64,000 bases of DNA from Oleiagrimonas sp963821885 (GCA_963821885.1 CAWGFN010000001.1:186001-250000); one strand, 5' to 3'; numbered from the stretch's first letter, positions 19,544 through 29,052 are shown. Numbers and translations: made by a program. The notes: generated from the sequence alone by a model not told the origin.

Positions 19544-20677
19544 CTACATGGCGTCCTCGCGTATCCGCCCGATATGCAGGAAACGGCCGTGCTTGAGGCG
19601 CAGGAAGGGGCGTTCGATCCAGCGATGGGTCAGGGCCGAGACCAGCAGGATCGCGGTCGACAGGCCGACGAACAGCAGGATGTTGCGTCCGACGTGATCC
19701 AGCTGCCGGTCCGAAGCCGCGATGCCCAGGTGCATGAAGATGTAGACCATGCCCACGCTGTGCAGCAGGTAGATCGAGTAGGACCAGTCACCGATGCGGT
19801 GCAGGACCGGATTGACGAAGACGCGAAGCATCACCGGCTGCAGGTCGATAACGGCGATGAGGAAGACCGCCCACAGCGCGGACACGCAAGCAAAGCTTGC
19901 ATACCAGAATTTGAATTGCAGGAATCCGAACGTGTGCAGTCCATGCAGCATCAGGGCATCGATGGCGACCAGTGCGCCGATGGCCAGGACGCTTCCCAGC
20001 CAGCGCCTGCGGCGAGCGTCCAGTGACCGCAGGCGGACATCGAAGCGACTGTGGACCCAGGCCGCCAGGATGCCGGCGGCGAACTCCGGCCAGCGTCCGA
20101 GCAGGCTGTTGCGCCATGCGGCCCAGGCCGTCGGCGCCTGGGGCGAGGCGATCTTCAGGTAGCAACCGGCAAGGATCAGCAGGACAGCGCCCAGGACCCA
20201 GCGTCCAGGTACCGATCTTGCCAGCCACACCGCAAACGGCAGCACCAGGTAGAACTGCATTTCCACCACCAGGCTCCACCAGACCAGGCTGAACGAGCTG
20301 AGGCTGCCGGGGGGCGGGTCCTGGAACAGGGCGGCCTGCCAGGCGGCATCCCATCGCCCCGTCCACAGGGCCGCGCAGAGAATGACCGCGTAGTACATCG
20401 GCAGGATGCGCAGCGCGCGGTTCATGGCATAACGCCGGGGCTCGAGCGGGCTGCCGCGGAAATAGGGCAGGCTGAGCAGGAAGCCGCTGAGCACGAAGAA
20501 TAGGTCGACCCCGATGCTGCCGCCGTAGAACAGCGCATTGCCCCAGTTGGCGTGGGGATTGGGACCGTAGCCACACAGCGTGCCGAGGAAGTGGTAGCAG
20601 AACACCAGCACGATGGCGATGCCGCGAAGGGATTCTCCGGCAACCAGGTGTTCCCGGGCTGGGCGCGGGTGGTTCAC
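19544..20677 (-). CDS. Acyltransferase 3 family membrane protein
   Basis: Integral membrane O-acyltransferase (acyl_transf_3), about 377 residues with ten or so hydrophobic segments. Family signatures are ESLRGIAIVLVFCYHF at the N-terminus, GVDLFFVLSGFLLSLPYF, and RRYAMNRALRILPMYY with the RxxR-type motif. The likely start is GTG at 20677; ATG codons at 20824 and 20830 are in frame but would add about 50 residues of non-conserved sequence into the divergent yciI promoter. Such enzymes acetylate or succinylate surface polysaccharides or lipids. The acceptor cannot be read from context. Confidence 0.85.
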   Translation of the reverse strand: MNHPRPAREHLVAGESLRGIAIVLVFCYHFLGTLCGYGPNPHANWGNALFYGGSIGVDLFFVLSGFLLSLPYFRGSPLEPRRYAMNRALRILPMYYAVILCAALWTGRWDAAWQAALFQDPPPGSLSSFSLVWWSLVVEMQFYLVLPFAVWLARSVPGRWVLGAVLLILAGCYLKIASPQAPTAWAAWRNSLLGRWPEFAAGILAAWVHSRFDVRLRSLDARRRRWLGSVLAIGALVAIDALMLHGLHTFGFLQFKFWYASFACVSALWAVFLIAVIDLQPVMLRVFVNPVLHRIGDWSYSIYLLHSVGMVYIFMHLGIAASDRQLDHVGRNILLFVGLSTAILLVSALTHRWIERPFLRLKHGRFLHIGRIREDAM

Positions 20678-20856
20678 GAAGGATGTTCCCCTGAAGGCGT
20701 CGAAGGCATCTGCGGCATTCCGGATGCACGTGCGTCGATCCGGCGTGCTCGCGTTGTCTGTCCGGATACTAGAACAAAGCTCCCGAGGCGTGCGCGACGC
20801 TTCTGCCGCGTGGCGCGTTTCCATTACCATCGTGCTTTCACTCCCGGATGCCCCGC

Positions 20857-21156
20857 ATGTGGTTCGCCATCGTCGCCCTGGACAAGCCCGACTCGATGCC
20901 CCGGCGCCTCGCCGCGCGCAGTGACCACCTGCAACGGCTGCAGGCACTGAAGGCCGCGGGCCGGCTCGAACTGGCCGGACCGTTCCCGGCCATCGACTCC
21001 GAGGATCCGGGGCCGGCCGGTTTCAGCGGCAGCCTGATCGTGGCCGAGTTCGAATCGCTGCAAGCGGCCAGGGACTGGGCCGATGCCGATCCGTACGTGG
21101 CGGCCGGGGTCTACGCGCAAGTCGATGTGCGTCCGTTCCGCAAGGTGTTGCCATGA
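20857..21156 (+). CDS. yciI: YciI-like protein
   Basis: Small ferredoxin-like-fold protein of 99 residues, matching the E. coli YciI length (98). MWFAIVALDKPDSMPRRLAARSDHL, GRLELAGPFPAIDSEDPG and AARDWADADPYVAAGVY are diagnostic, including the conserved histidine and aspartate of the putative active site. An in-frame ATG at 20848 would add three residues. The gene overlaps bolA by four bases (ATGA), and this pairing is common in proteobacteria. The enzymatic role is unproven. Confidence 0.92.
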   Translation: MWFAIVALDKPDSMPRRLAARSDHLQRLQALKAAGRLELAGPFPAIDSEDPGPAGFSGSLIVAEFESLQAARDWADADPYVAAGVYAQVDVRPFRKVLP

Positions 21157-21425
21157 GCGCGGACATGGTCGAGCGCATTCGCGCGCAGCTGGAGCAGACG
21201 TTGCAGCCGCAGGCGCTTGAGGTCATCGACGAGGGGCACCTGCACGTCGGCCACGCGGGCGAAGGGCAGGGTCACTACCGCGTCCGCATCCGCTGCGCGG
21301 CCTTTGCCGGCGTGTTGCCGGTCCAGCGTCATCGCGCGGTCTACCAGGCGCTGGAGAGCCTGATGGGGCATGGCATCCACGCCCTGGCCATCGAGCCGCT
21401 TGCGCCGGGCGAGGCCGGGCACTAG
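21153..21425 (+). CDS. BolA-family protein
   Basis: Protein of 90 residues with the BolA fold: ERIRAQLEQTLQPQALEVIDEGHLHVGHAGEGQGHYRVRI, then FAGVLPVQRHRAVYQALESLMGHGIHALAIEPL. BolA proteins bind monothiol glutaredoxins and [2Fe-2S] clusters and help iron-sulfur handling; some act as transcription factors. The conserved histidine of the VQRHRAVY segment is present. It is translationally coupled to yciI. Whether it corresponds to E. coli BolA or IbaG is not settled by sequence alone. Confidence 0.92.
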   Translation: MSADMVERIRAQLEQTLQPQALEVIDEGHLHVGHAGEGQGHYRVRIRCAAFAGVLPVQRHRAVYQALESLMGHGIHALAIEPLAPGEAGH

Positions 21426-21527
21426 TTCCGGGCCGTCGCATCGACTTCGTGAATCGACATCAGCTTCATGCTCCAATGCCTTGATTATCCAGCTTGTGCA
21501 AATGATGGATTGCACGCCGATGACGCC

Positions 21528-21560
21528 CTTGGCACAGTGGCGGCTTGACCTTGTGCCAAG
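21528..21560. repeat. Inverted repeat upstream of smc
   Basis: Nine-bp perfect arms CTTGGCACA (21528-21536) and TGTGCCAAG (21552-21560), separated by 15 bp and ending 51 bp before the smc start codon. It could be an operator or an mRNA leader hairpin; there is no T tract. Confidence 0.6.
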
Positions 21561-21611
21561 ACCCCGACACCGGGCATCGAAGCCCGGGCGATTCCCAGAA
21601 TACGGACACGC

Positions 21612-24600
21612 ATGCGCCTGACCACGATCAAACTGGCCGGATTCAAGTCCTTCGTCGACCCGACCACGCTCCACCTGCCCACCAACATGACCGGCATCGT
21701 CGGTCCCAATGGCTGCGGCAAGTCCAACATCATCGATGCCATCCGCTGGGTCATGGGCGAGAGCGCGGCCAGCCGCCTGCGCGGTGATTCGCTGACCGAC
21801 GTGATCTTCTCCGGCTCCAGCGCGCGCAAGCCGGTCGGCCAGGCGATGGTCGAGCTGATCTTCGACAACAGCGACGGCACCATCCAGGGCGAGTACGCGC
21901 AGTACGCGGAAATCTCGGTCAAGCGCACCGTCAGCCGCGACGGCCAGTCGCAGTACTACCTCAACGGCTCGCGTTGCCGTCGTCGCGACATCACCGACAT
22001 CTTCCTCGGCACCGGCCTGGGGCCACGCAGCTACTCGATCATCGAGCAGGGCATGATCAGCCAGATCATCGATGCCCATCCCGACGAACTGCGCGGACAT
22101 CTGGAAGAGGCCGCGGGCATTTCCAAGTACAAGGAACGCCGGCGCGAGACCGAGAACCGCATCCGCCACACCCGCGAGAACCTGGAACGCATCTCGGACG
22201 TGCGCGAGGAAGTCGAGAAACAACTCGACCATCTCAATCGCCAGGCCCGCGCCGCCGAACGCTGGAAGGGCTACAAGGAAGACCAGCGCCGCAAGCAGGC
22301 CGAGTTGCAGGCGCTTGAATACCGCAAGGTCAGCCGTGAGCATGCCGGCCACGGCGAGGCACTCAAGCAGGCCGAGCTGGGCATCGAGAAGCGGGTGGCC
22401 GAGCAGAGCCAGCTGCAGGCCCGCACCGAGACCGCGCGCGAGCATCATCACGAGGCCAACGAGCACCTGAACACGACGCAGGGCGAGGTCTACCGCATCG
22501 GCGCCGAGATCGCGCGCATCGAACAGCAGGTCCGGCACAACCGGGAAACCGCCGAACGCCTGGAGCGCGCGCGCGGGGAGGCCGAGCGCGAACACGCCGA
22601 ATTGACCGGCCACCTGGGCACCGATCGCGAACAGCTGGCCAAGCTGGAAACCGAGCTGGGCGAGGGCGAGCCGCGGCTCAAGCACCTGCGCGAAGAGGCC
22701 GAGCGCACCGCCCAGGTGCAGCGTGAAGCCGAATCCCGGCTGGCCGACTGGCAGGAACGCTGGGACGCGCACACCGGCTCCGCGTCGGAAGCCTCGCGCG
22801 CCGCCGAAGTCGAGCGCACTCGCCTGGACTATCTCGATCGCCAGGTGCTGGACCTGTCGCGTCGCCGCGAAGCGCTGCAGGCCGAGCAACTGGCCAGCGA
22901 CGCCGATGCCCTGGCGGCGGCGGCCGATGCGCTGGCGCGTGACCACGACCAGCAGCGCGAAAAGGTCGAGTCGCTCGGCCAGGCACTGGAGGAACGCAAG
23001 CGCGCCGGCGAGGACGTTGCCGAGCGCGAGCGTGAAACGCAGGGCCAATTGAACCAGACCCGTCAGCAGCTGCAGACCGCCTCCGGCCGCCTGGCGTCCC
23101 TGGAAGCCCTGCAGCACGCCGCGCTGGGGCAGGACGAGGGCGCCGCCAGCCAGTGGCTGCAGCGCCTGGGTCTGGACCAGGCGCGTCGTCTCGGCGCTTC
23201 GCTGCGTGTCGCGGCCGGTTGGGAAACCGCGGTCGAGACCGTGCTCGCCGGCATCCTCGACGGTGTCCTCGTGGACGACCCGCGTGCGCTGGTCGAGGAA
23301 CTGGACGGCCTGACGGATGCCGACGTGACCCTGGTGGCCGCCGGCGAGTCCGCGGCGGTGTCCGGCACCCTGGCCGAGCATGCGCAGGGACCGGCGGCCG
23401 CACTGGCGTTGCTGGCCCGCGTGCGCGCGGCCGAATCGAGCGCCGCGGCACGCGCCATGCTCGACGGCCTTGGCGACGATGAATCGGTCATCACCCGCGA
23501 GGGCCTGTGGCTGTCGCCGCGCTGGGCGCGCGTGCGCCGCGCCGGCGACAACAAGCTCGGCGTGCTGGCGCGCGAACGCGAGATCCAGTCGCTGCGCGAG
23601 AAGGTTCGCGAGCTGGAGCAGAAGGTGCAGGAGCTGGGCGCCAGCCTGGAAGCCCTGCGCAGCGAGAAAACGGAGGCCGAATCGGCTCGCGAGGACGCCC
23701 AGCGCGAGCTGTACATGGCGCACCGCCGGCAGTCGGAGCTGGCCGGCCAGCTGCAGAGCCACCGCGGCAAGGTCGAAACCGCGCGGGCGCGCAGCGAGAA
23801 GATCGCCGCCGAACTGGCCGAGCTCGAAACCAGCCACGCCGACATCCAGACACAGACTCGCGAGGCGCGTTCGCGCCTTGACCAGACCGTGTCCGGCATG
23901 GGTGATCTGGAGGACAGGCGCCGCGAGCTCGACAACGAGCGTCGCGGCCTGCTGGAGGCGCGCGAAGAGGCGCGCATGAATGCCCGCGATGCCTCCGAGC
24001 AGGTGCATCAGCTGGCGCTGAATCTGGAGTCGCGTCGTTCCGCGCAGCAATCGCTGAAGCAGTCACTGGAGCGCATGGAGGCCCAACTGCAGCAGGTGCA
24101 GTCGCGCCGGGAAGCCATCGAGGGGCAGCTTGCCGAAGGCGCCACGCCCATCGAGGAACTGGAAGCCGAACGCCAGGCCTGCCTGGACCAGCGTCTGGCC
24201 GCGGACCGCAAGCTGGTCGAGGCGCGTCGCACGGTCGAGGAGAGCGAGGCCGAGGTGCGACGACTGGAGAGCGAACGTCAGCAGCTGGACCAGGCCCTGC
24301 AGGCCCAGCGCGATGCGCTGGCGGACAAACGCATGGCCGCCCAGGCGCTGGAACTGCGCGCTCGGCAGTTGGCCGATTCGATCCAGCAACTCGAGCTGGA
24401 GCCGGAAGCGCTGCTTGAGGAATTGGCCGAGGACGCTGACCCGGCGGCCTGGAAGCAGGAACTGGAATCACTGGCCCAGCGCATCCAGCGCCTGGAGCCG
24501 GTCAACCTGGCGGCGATCCAGGAGTACGAGGAACAGGCCGAGCGCAAGGCCTATCTCGATGCCCAGCTGGAAGACCTGACCAGTGCCCTGGAGACGCTGG

Positions 24601-25109
24601 AAAACGCGATCAGGAAGATCGACCGCGAGACCCGCCAGCGCTTCAAGGAGACCTTCGACAAGGTCAATGCCGGCATGCAGGAGCTGTTCCCGCGCCTGTT
24701 CGGCGGCGGCCACGGTTATCTGGAATTGACCGGCGACGACCTGCTCAGCACCGGCGTGACCATCATGGCGCGTCCGCCGGGCAAGCGCGTGAGCAACATC
24801 TCGCTGCTGTCCGGCGGCGAGAAGGCCATGACGGCCGTGTCGCTGGTGTTTTCTATTTTCGCGCTCAATCCGGCGCCGTTCTGCCTGCTCGACGAGGTCG
24901 ACGCGCCGCTCGACGAGGCCAACGTGGGTCGCTTCTCCAGCGTGGTCCGCGAAATGAGCGACCGGGTGCAGTTCCTGTTCGTCACCCACAACAAGTCGAC
25001 CATGGAAGCGGCCGAGCAGATGTGCGGCGTGACCATGCGCGAGCCGGGCGTGTCGCGCCTGGTGCAGGTCGACCTTGCCGAGGCCGCGCGCCTGGCCGGC
25101 GCCGCCTGA
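21612..25109 (+). CDS. smc: Chromosome segregation protein SMC
   Basis: Condensin ATPase of 1165 residues that folds and segregates the chromosome. The N-terminal Walker A is GPNGCGKSNIIDAIRWVMGE (about residues 32-51), with the R-loop region SYSIIEQGMISQIIDAHPDELRG. Long coiled coils flank a hinge domain at about residues 500-650. The C-terminal head has the signature LLSGGEKAMTAVSL and Walker B FCLLDEVDAPLDEANV. All ATPase motifs are intact. It is followed by zipA after 110 bp, the same order as in other Xanthomonadales and Pseudomonas. Confidence 0.97.
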   Translation: MRLTTIKLAGFKSFVDPTTLHLPTNMTGIVGPNGCGKSNIIDAIRWVMGESAASRLRGDSLTDVIFSGSSARKPVGQAMVELIFDNSDGTIQGEYAQYAEISVKRTVSRDGQSQYYLNGSRCRRRDITDIFLGTGLGPRSYSIIEQGMISQIIDAHPDELRGHLEEAAGISKYKERRRETENRIRHTRENLERISDVREEVEKQLDHLNRQARAAERWKGYKEDQRRKQAELQALEYRKVSREHAGHGEALKQAELGIEKRVAEQSQLQARTETAREHHHEANEHLNTTQGEVYRIGAEIARIEQQVRHNRETAERLERARGEAEREHAELTGHLGTDREQLAKLETELGEGEPRLKHLREEAERTAQVQREAESRLADWQERWDAHTGSASEASRAAEVERTRLDYLDRQVLDLSRRREALQAEQLASDADALAAAADALARDHDQQREKVESLGQALEERKRAGEDVAERERETQGQLNQTRQQLQTASGRLASLEALQHAALGQDEGAASQWLQRLGLDQARRLGASLRVAAGWETAVETVLAGILDGVLVDDPRALVEELDGLTDADVTLVAAGESAAVSGTLAEHAQGPAAALALLARVRAAESSAAARAMLDGLGDDESVITREGLWLSPRWARVRRAGDNKLGVLAREREIQSLREKVRELEQKVQELGASLEALRSEKTEAESAREDAQRELYMAHRRQSELAGQLQSHRGKVETARARSEKIAAELAELETSHADIQTQTREARSRLDQTVSGMGDLEDRRRELDNERRGLLEAREEARMNARDASEQVHQLALNLESRRSAQQSLKQSLERMEAQLQQVQSRREAIEGQLAEGATPIEELEAERQACLDQRLAADRKLVEARRTVEESEAEVRRLESERQQLDQALQAQRDALADKRMAAQALELRARQLADSIQQLELEPEALLEELAEDADPAAWKQELESLAQRIQRLEPVNLAAIQEYEEQAERKAYLDAQLEDLTSALETLENAIRKIDRETRQRFKETFDKVNAGMQELFPRLFGGGHGYLELTGDDLLSTGVTIMARPPGKRVSNISLLSGGEKAMTAVSLVFSIFALNPAPFCLLDEVDAPLDEANVGRFSSVVREMSDRVQFLFVTHNKSTMEAAEQMCGVTMREPGVSRLVQVDLAEAARLAGAA

Positions 25110-25219
25110 GCGCATACGGCCATGGCCTTCGGGTCCCACCTGCGGTGTCAGAACAGGTAGAGTGTCGGGCGTCACGCGGCCCGCGCGTGCATGAAGAACC
25201 ATGGAGCTTGGAGTAGGGC

Positions 25220-26044
25220 ATGCATTGGAATCCAGCCGTCGGTATCCCGCTTTTGGTCGTCGGGCTGGTCGTGCTGGCCCTGATCTGGCTGTTCGGACAA
25301 CCGCGACGGCCGGGGCAGGGACGTCGGCAGCCGACCGCGCCAGGTGAACGTTCCCCGCGGCGCGAGCCGACCCTCGGCGACGACGCCGGACCCGAAGATG
25401 ACGATGCGTCCGCCGGGATGCCGCCGATGCCGGCCGCCGAGCCGGTGCAGGCTTCCCTGCTGGACACCCTGGACGAGCCCGTGGAGGCGTCATCGGAGGT
25501 CGTGCCGCCGCCACAGCCGCAACGTCAGCATCGGCCGGCGCCGGCGGCTCCCGTGCGATCGGATGTCGGCGTGCGACCGACCGCCGCATCGGTGGAGCGG
25601 ATCGTGGCCGTCAACGTGGTAGCTCCGGGAACGGCGCACTTCGAGGGCGCCGATCTGGTCGTGGCCGCCGACAAGGCGGGCCTGGAATTCGGCCACAAGG
25701 GCATCTTCCACCGCCTGCTCGAAGGCAAGCCCGAGCTGGGCCCGGTGTTCAGCGTGGCCAACATGCTGCAGCCGGGCAGCTTCGACCTCAGCCGGGTGAC
25801 CGAACTGACCACCACCGGCCTCAGCTTCTTCATGACGTTGCCGGGTCCGCTGCCCGCGCTGGACGCCTGGGACGCCATGCTGCCGACCGCGCAGCGCATG
25901 GCCGAGTTGCTGGGTGGCCAGGTTCTTGACGACGAGCACAATGCCCTCGGTCGCCAGCGCATCGCCCATATCCGCGACGAGCTGCGCGCCTGGGACCGCG
26001 CCCATCAGGGTGATTCGGTCGATTTCGACAACCGCCGGCACTGA
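25220..26044 (+). CDS. zipA: Cell division protein ZipA
   Basis: Inner-membrane FtsZ-tethering protein of 274 residues. It has a single N-terminal membrane helix (about residues 7-25, GIPLLVVGLVVLALIWLF), a Pro/Gln/acidic-rich flexible linker (about 30-125) and the C-terminal FtsZ-binding domain from about 130 (VAVNVVAPGTAHFEGADLVVAADKAGLEFGHKGIFHR). GGAGTAGGG precedes the start. In many related genomes ligA follows zipA; here the next gene is an acyl-CoA-binding protein on the other strand. Confidence 0.93.
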   Translation: MHWNPAVGIPLLVVGLVVLALIWLFGQPRRPGQGRRQPTAPGERSPRREPTLGDDAGPEDDDASAGMPPMPAAEPVQASLLDTLDEPVEASSEVVPPPQPQRQHRPAPAAPVRSDVGVRPTAASVERIVAVNVVAPGTAHFEGADLVVAADKAGLEFGHKGIFHRLLEGKPELGPVFSVANMLQPGSFDLSRVTELTTTGLSFFMTLPGPLPALDAWDAMLPTAQRMAELLGGQVLDDEHNALGRQRIAHIRDELRAWDRAHQGDSVDFDNRRH

Positions 26045-26074
26045 TCGCCGGCGGCGCGGATCAGGCGGGGTCGG

Positions 26075-26338
26075 TCAGAACGGGGCATCCAGCGAGCGCG
26101 CCAGCGCCACGTACATGCGCATGGCTTCGTCCGGGCTCATCCCGGCCAGCTGCTCCCAGGCTTCGCGCTTGGCACAGCCGATGAAATCGAAAAAGCCGGG
26201 GCGCGGTCCCCGCGCATCCCCCTCGGTGGCCTGCTTGTAAAGCGAGTACAGCCGCAGGAGGGTGTCGTTGTCCGGGCGCCCGGGCAGCCGTCGGACGGCT
26301 TCGACGGCGCTCTCGAACTGGACAGGCAGGTCGTTCAT
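26075..26338 (-). CDS. Acyl-CoA-binding protein
   Basis: Four-helix ACBP of 87 residues, the usual length. The characteristic motifs LLRLYSLYKQATEGDA and FDFIGCAKREAWEQLAGMSPDEAMRMYV contain the conserved Tyr/Lys ligand contacts. Such proteins bind long-chain acyl-CoA in the cytosol; they are universal in eukaryotes and patchy in bacteria. The start at 26338 (MNDLPVQFE) gives the family length. It stands alone between zipA and cmk, facing zipA. Confidence 0.88.
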   Translation of the reverse strand: MNDLPVQFESAVEAVRRLPGRPDNDTLLRLYSLYKQATEGDARGPRPGFFDFIGCAKREAWEQLAGMSPDEAMRMYVALARSLDAPF

Positions 26339-26446
26339 GAACGTGTACGATGATGCTTTTCCCCTGATGGTCCGGCTTGTAGCACGCGTCCGGAGGGGGG
26401 TCAACGCGAGCTAGAATGCCGCGCATTGCCCAGAGGCGGAGGCCGC

Positions 26447-27130
26447 ATGCCCGACAAGTCCAGTGTTCCCGTACTGACCATCGACGGCCCGTCCGGGTCG
26501 GGCAAGGGCACGGTCAGCCGCCGGGTCGCCGAGCATCTGGGATGGCATCTGCTCGATTCGGGCGCCCTGTACCGGGCCGTCGGCTATGCCGCCTCCATGG
26601 CCGATCTCGACCTCACCGACACCGACGCGGTGACCCGCTGTGCGCAGTCGGCGCGGATTGCCTTCCGACCCAGCGAGGACGGCTCCGATACCCGGGTCTG
26701 GGTCAACGGCATCGACGCCAGCGACGACATCCGCACCGAAACATGTGGCGCGGCGGCCTCCGCCGTGGCCGCGATTCCGGCCGTGCGCGAGACGCTGAAG
26801 GCCAAGCAACTGGCCTTTCGCAAGCGTCCAGGGCTGGTTGCCGACGGCCGCGACATGGGCACCGTGATCTTCCCGGACGCGCCCTACAAGGTATTCCTGA
26901 CCGCCAGCGCCGCCGAACGCGCGAAAAGGCGTTATAAGCAGTTGAAGGAAAAGGGGCTCAGCGTTACAATTTCCGGTCTGCAACGCGAGATCGAGGCGCG
27001 GGACGAACGCGACGCCAGTCGCCCCGTGGCTCCTCTCAGGCCTGCCGAAGGCGCTCTGCGGGTCGATTCGACCGGGATGAGCATCGATCAGGTCGTTGCA
27101 AGCGTCATCGCCCTGGTGCAACCGGACTGA
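26447..27130 (+). CDS. cmk: Cytidylate kinase
   Basis: Phosphorylates CMP and dCMP. The protein has 227 residues, with P-loop TIDGPSGSGKGTVSRRVAEHLGW near the N-terminus, the NMP-binding region LLDSGALYRAVGYAA, and DGRDMGTVIFPDA later. The start at 26447 has GGCGGAGG seven bases upstream; an in-frame ATG at 26426 would add seven residues. It precedes rpsA, as almost everywhere in proteobacteria, and contains an internal promoter that probably serves rpsA. Confidence 0.96.
   Translation: MPDKSSVPVLTIDGPSGSGKGTVSRRVAEHLGWHLLDSGALYRAVGYAASMADLDLTDTDAVTRCAQSARIAFRPSEDGSDTRVWVNGIDASDDIRTETCGAAASAVAAIPAVRETLKAKQLAFRKRPGLVADGRDMGTVIFPDAPYKVFLTASAAERAKRRYKQLKEKGLSVTISGLQREIEARDERDASRPVAPLRPAEGALRVDSTGMSIDQVVASVIALVQPD
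26942..26970 (+). promoter_or_regulatory. Internal sigma-70-type promoter in cmk, probably for rpsA
   Basis: TTGAAG (26942-26947) and TACAAT (26965-26970) are spaced by the optimal 17 bp. The start point would be near 26977, giving an rpsA leader of almost 390 nt. Promoters inside cmk are known for rpsA in E. coli. Confidence 0.55.
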
Positions 27131-27365
27131 CAGCTTTACCGGGTGTGCGGAGCGAGGGGCAGGGGGCACGGACGGTCCGCCGCAAGGCATCCGTCGGCTT
27201 GCCACCGAACCCCATTGGTGCCTGCGCCGCGGCGCGGGTTTATTGCTAACGGTGCCACGGCACCCACGACAGGCGGATCGTTGCCACCGCTGCTGTCAGC
27301 GCACGGACGCTGCAGCCGAATCCCGCGCATGCGGACAACGATCTTCACCCTCTTACGGAAATCAC

Positions 27366-29045
27366 ATGACTGAAAGTTTCGCTGAACTGTTCGAACAGAG
27401 TGAACAGACCCTCGCCCGACTCAAGCCCGGCGCCATCGTCTCCGGCATCGTGGTCGAGGTCCGCCCCGACGTTGTCGTCATCAACGCCGGTCTGAAGAGT
27501 GAAGGCATCGTTCCGATCGAGCAGTTCAAGAACGACAACGGCGACCTCGAGGTCGAGGTGGGTGACGAGGTCAAGGTCGCCCTGGAAGCCCTCGAGGACG
27601 GCTTCGGCGAGACCAAGCTCTCGCGCGAGAAGGCCAAGCGTTCCATGGTGTGGGACGACCTGGAGGAAACCTTCGACAAGGACGAGATCGTCACCGGCAA
27701 GATCTCCGGCAAGGTCAAGGGCGGCTTCACCGTGGACATCCGCGATGTACGCGCCTTCCTGCCCGGTTCGCTGGTCGACGTGCGTCCCGTGCGCGATCCG
27801 AGCTACCTCGAGGGCAAGGACCTCGAGTTCAAGATCATCAAGCTGGACCGTCGCCGCAACAATCTCGTGGTCAGCCGCCGCGCGGTGGTCGAGAGCGAGT
27901 ACTCCGAGGAGCGCGAGAAGCTGCTCGAGCGCCTGACCGAGGGCGCGATCGTTCACGGCGTGGTCAAGAACCTCACCGACTACGGCGCGTTCGTGGACCT
28001 GGGCGGTATCGACGGCCTGCTGCACATCACCGACATGGCCTGGAAGCGCGTGCGCCATCCGTCCGAGGTGGTCAACGTCGGCGACGAGCTGGACGTGCGC
28101 GTGCTGAAGTTCGACCGCGAGCGCAACCGCGTCTCGCTGGGCCTGAAGCAGCTGGGCGACGACCCGTGGGTCAACATCTCCCGTCGCTACCCGGTCTCCA
28201 GCCGCCTGTTCGGCAAGGTCTCCAACGTCACCGATTACGGCTGCTTCGTCGAGATCGAGCCGGGCGTCGAGGGCCTGGTGCACGTGTCCGAGATGGACTG
28301 GACCAACAAGAACGTCAACCCGGCCAAGGTCGTGCAGGTCAGCGACGAGGTCGAGGTCATGGTCCTGGACGTCGACGAGGAGCGTCGCCGCATCTCGCTG
28401 GGCATCAAGCAGACCCAGTCCAATCCGTGGGAAGCCTTCGCCGCCATGCACAAGAAGGGCGACAAGGTCTCCGGTGGCATCAAGTCGATCACCGACTTCG
28501 GCATCTTCGTCGGCCTGGACGGCGGCATCGATGGCCTGGTGCATCTGTCCGACATTTCCTGGTCGGGCACCGGCGAGGACCTGATCCGCGACTTCAAGAA
28601 GGGCGAGGAAGTCGAGGCCGTGGTGCTTGCGGTCGACCCCGAGCGCGAGCGCATCAGCCTGGGCATCAAGCAGATGGAGCAGGACCCGTTTGGCCAGTTC
28701 ATGGCGGCCAATCCGCGCGGCACCATGGTCAAGGGCACCGTGAAGGAAGTCGACGCCAAGGGTGCCGTGATCGACCTGGGCGATGGCGTGGAGGCCTATC
28801 TTCGCGCCAACGATATCGCCAAGGAGCGCATCGAGGACGCCACCGACCACCTGAAGGTGGGTGACGAAGTCGAGGCCCGCTTCACCGGCATGGATCGTCG
28901 TGGTCGCATGCTGCAGGTCTCGATCCGTGCCAAGGACGAGGCCGAGCTGAAGGAGACCCTGGCCGATTACCAGGGTTCGCAGGGCAGCACCACCAAGCTG
29001 GGCGCCCTGCTGCAGGAGCAGATGAACAAGCCTGACTCCGAGTAA
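27366..29045 (+). CDS. rpsA: 30S ribosomal protein S1
   Basis: Essential mRNA-binding ribosomal protein of 559 residues with six S1 (OB-fold) repeats. The first two (about 20-170) bind the ribosome, and the last four bind RNA, with segments such as VKNLTDYGAFVDLGGIDGLLHITDM and VSNVTDYGCFVEIEPGVEGLVHVSEM. The start MTESFAELFEQ at 27366 is the family N-terminus; longer frames reaching 27096 would run through the leader. The 235-bp leader contains GC-rich short hairpins (for example GGTGCC/GGCACC near 27250) and may carry autoregulation, as known in other gammaproteobacteria. Confidence 0.97.
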   Translation: MTESFAELFEQSEQTLARLKPGAIVSGIVVEVRPDVVVINAGLKSEGIVPIEQFKNDNGDLEVEVGDEVKVALEALEDGFGETKLSREKAKRSMVWDDLEETFDKDEIVTGKISGKVKGGFTVDIRDVRAFLPGSLVDVRPVRDPSYLEGKDLEFKIIKLDRRRNNLVVSRRAVVESEYSEEREKLLERLTEGAIVHGVVKNLTDYGAFVDLGGIDGLLHITDMAWKRVRHPSEVVNVGDELDVRVLKFDRERNRVSLGLKQLGDDPWVNISRRYPVSSRLFGKVSNVTDYGCFVEIEPGVEGLVHVSEMDWTNKNVNPAKVVQVSDEVEVMVLDVDEERRRISLGIKQTQSNPWEAFAAMHKKGDKVSGGIKSITDFGIFVGLDGGIDGLVHLSDISWSGTGEDLIRDFKKGEEVEAVVLAVDPERERISLGIKQMEQDPFGQFMAANPRGTMVKGTVKEVDAKGAVIDLGDGVEAYLRANDIAKERIEDATDHLKVGDEVEARFTGMDRRGRMLQVSIRAKDEAELKETLADYQGSQGSTTKLGALLQEQMNKPDSE

Positions 29046-29052
29046 GGAGCGC

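Noticed and set aside
21529..21545. TTGGCAC resembling a sigma-54 -24 element upstream of smc
   Set aside because: The matching -12 TTGC element is missing at the required spacing, and smc is not known to depend on sigma-54.
21111..24050. A 979-codon open frame antisense to smc
   Set aside because: Mirror of the smc coiled-coil codon pattern; no domain or ribosome-binding site. smc itself is intact.
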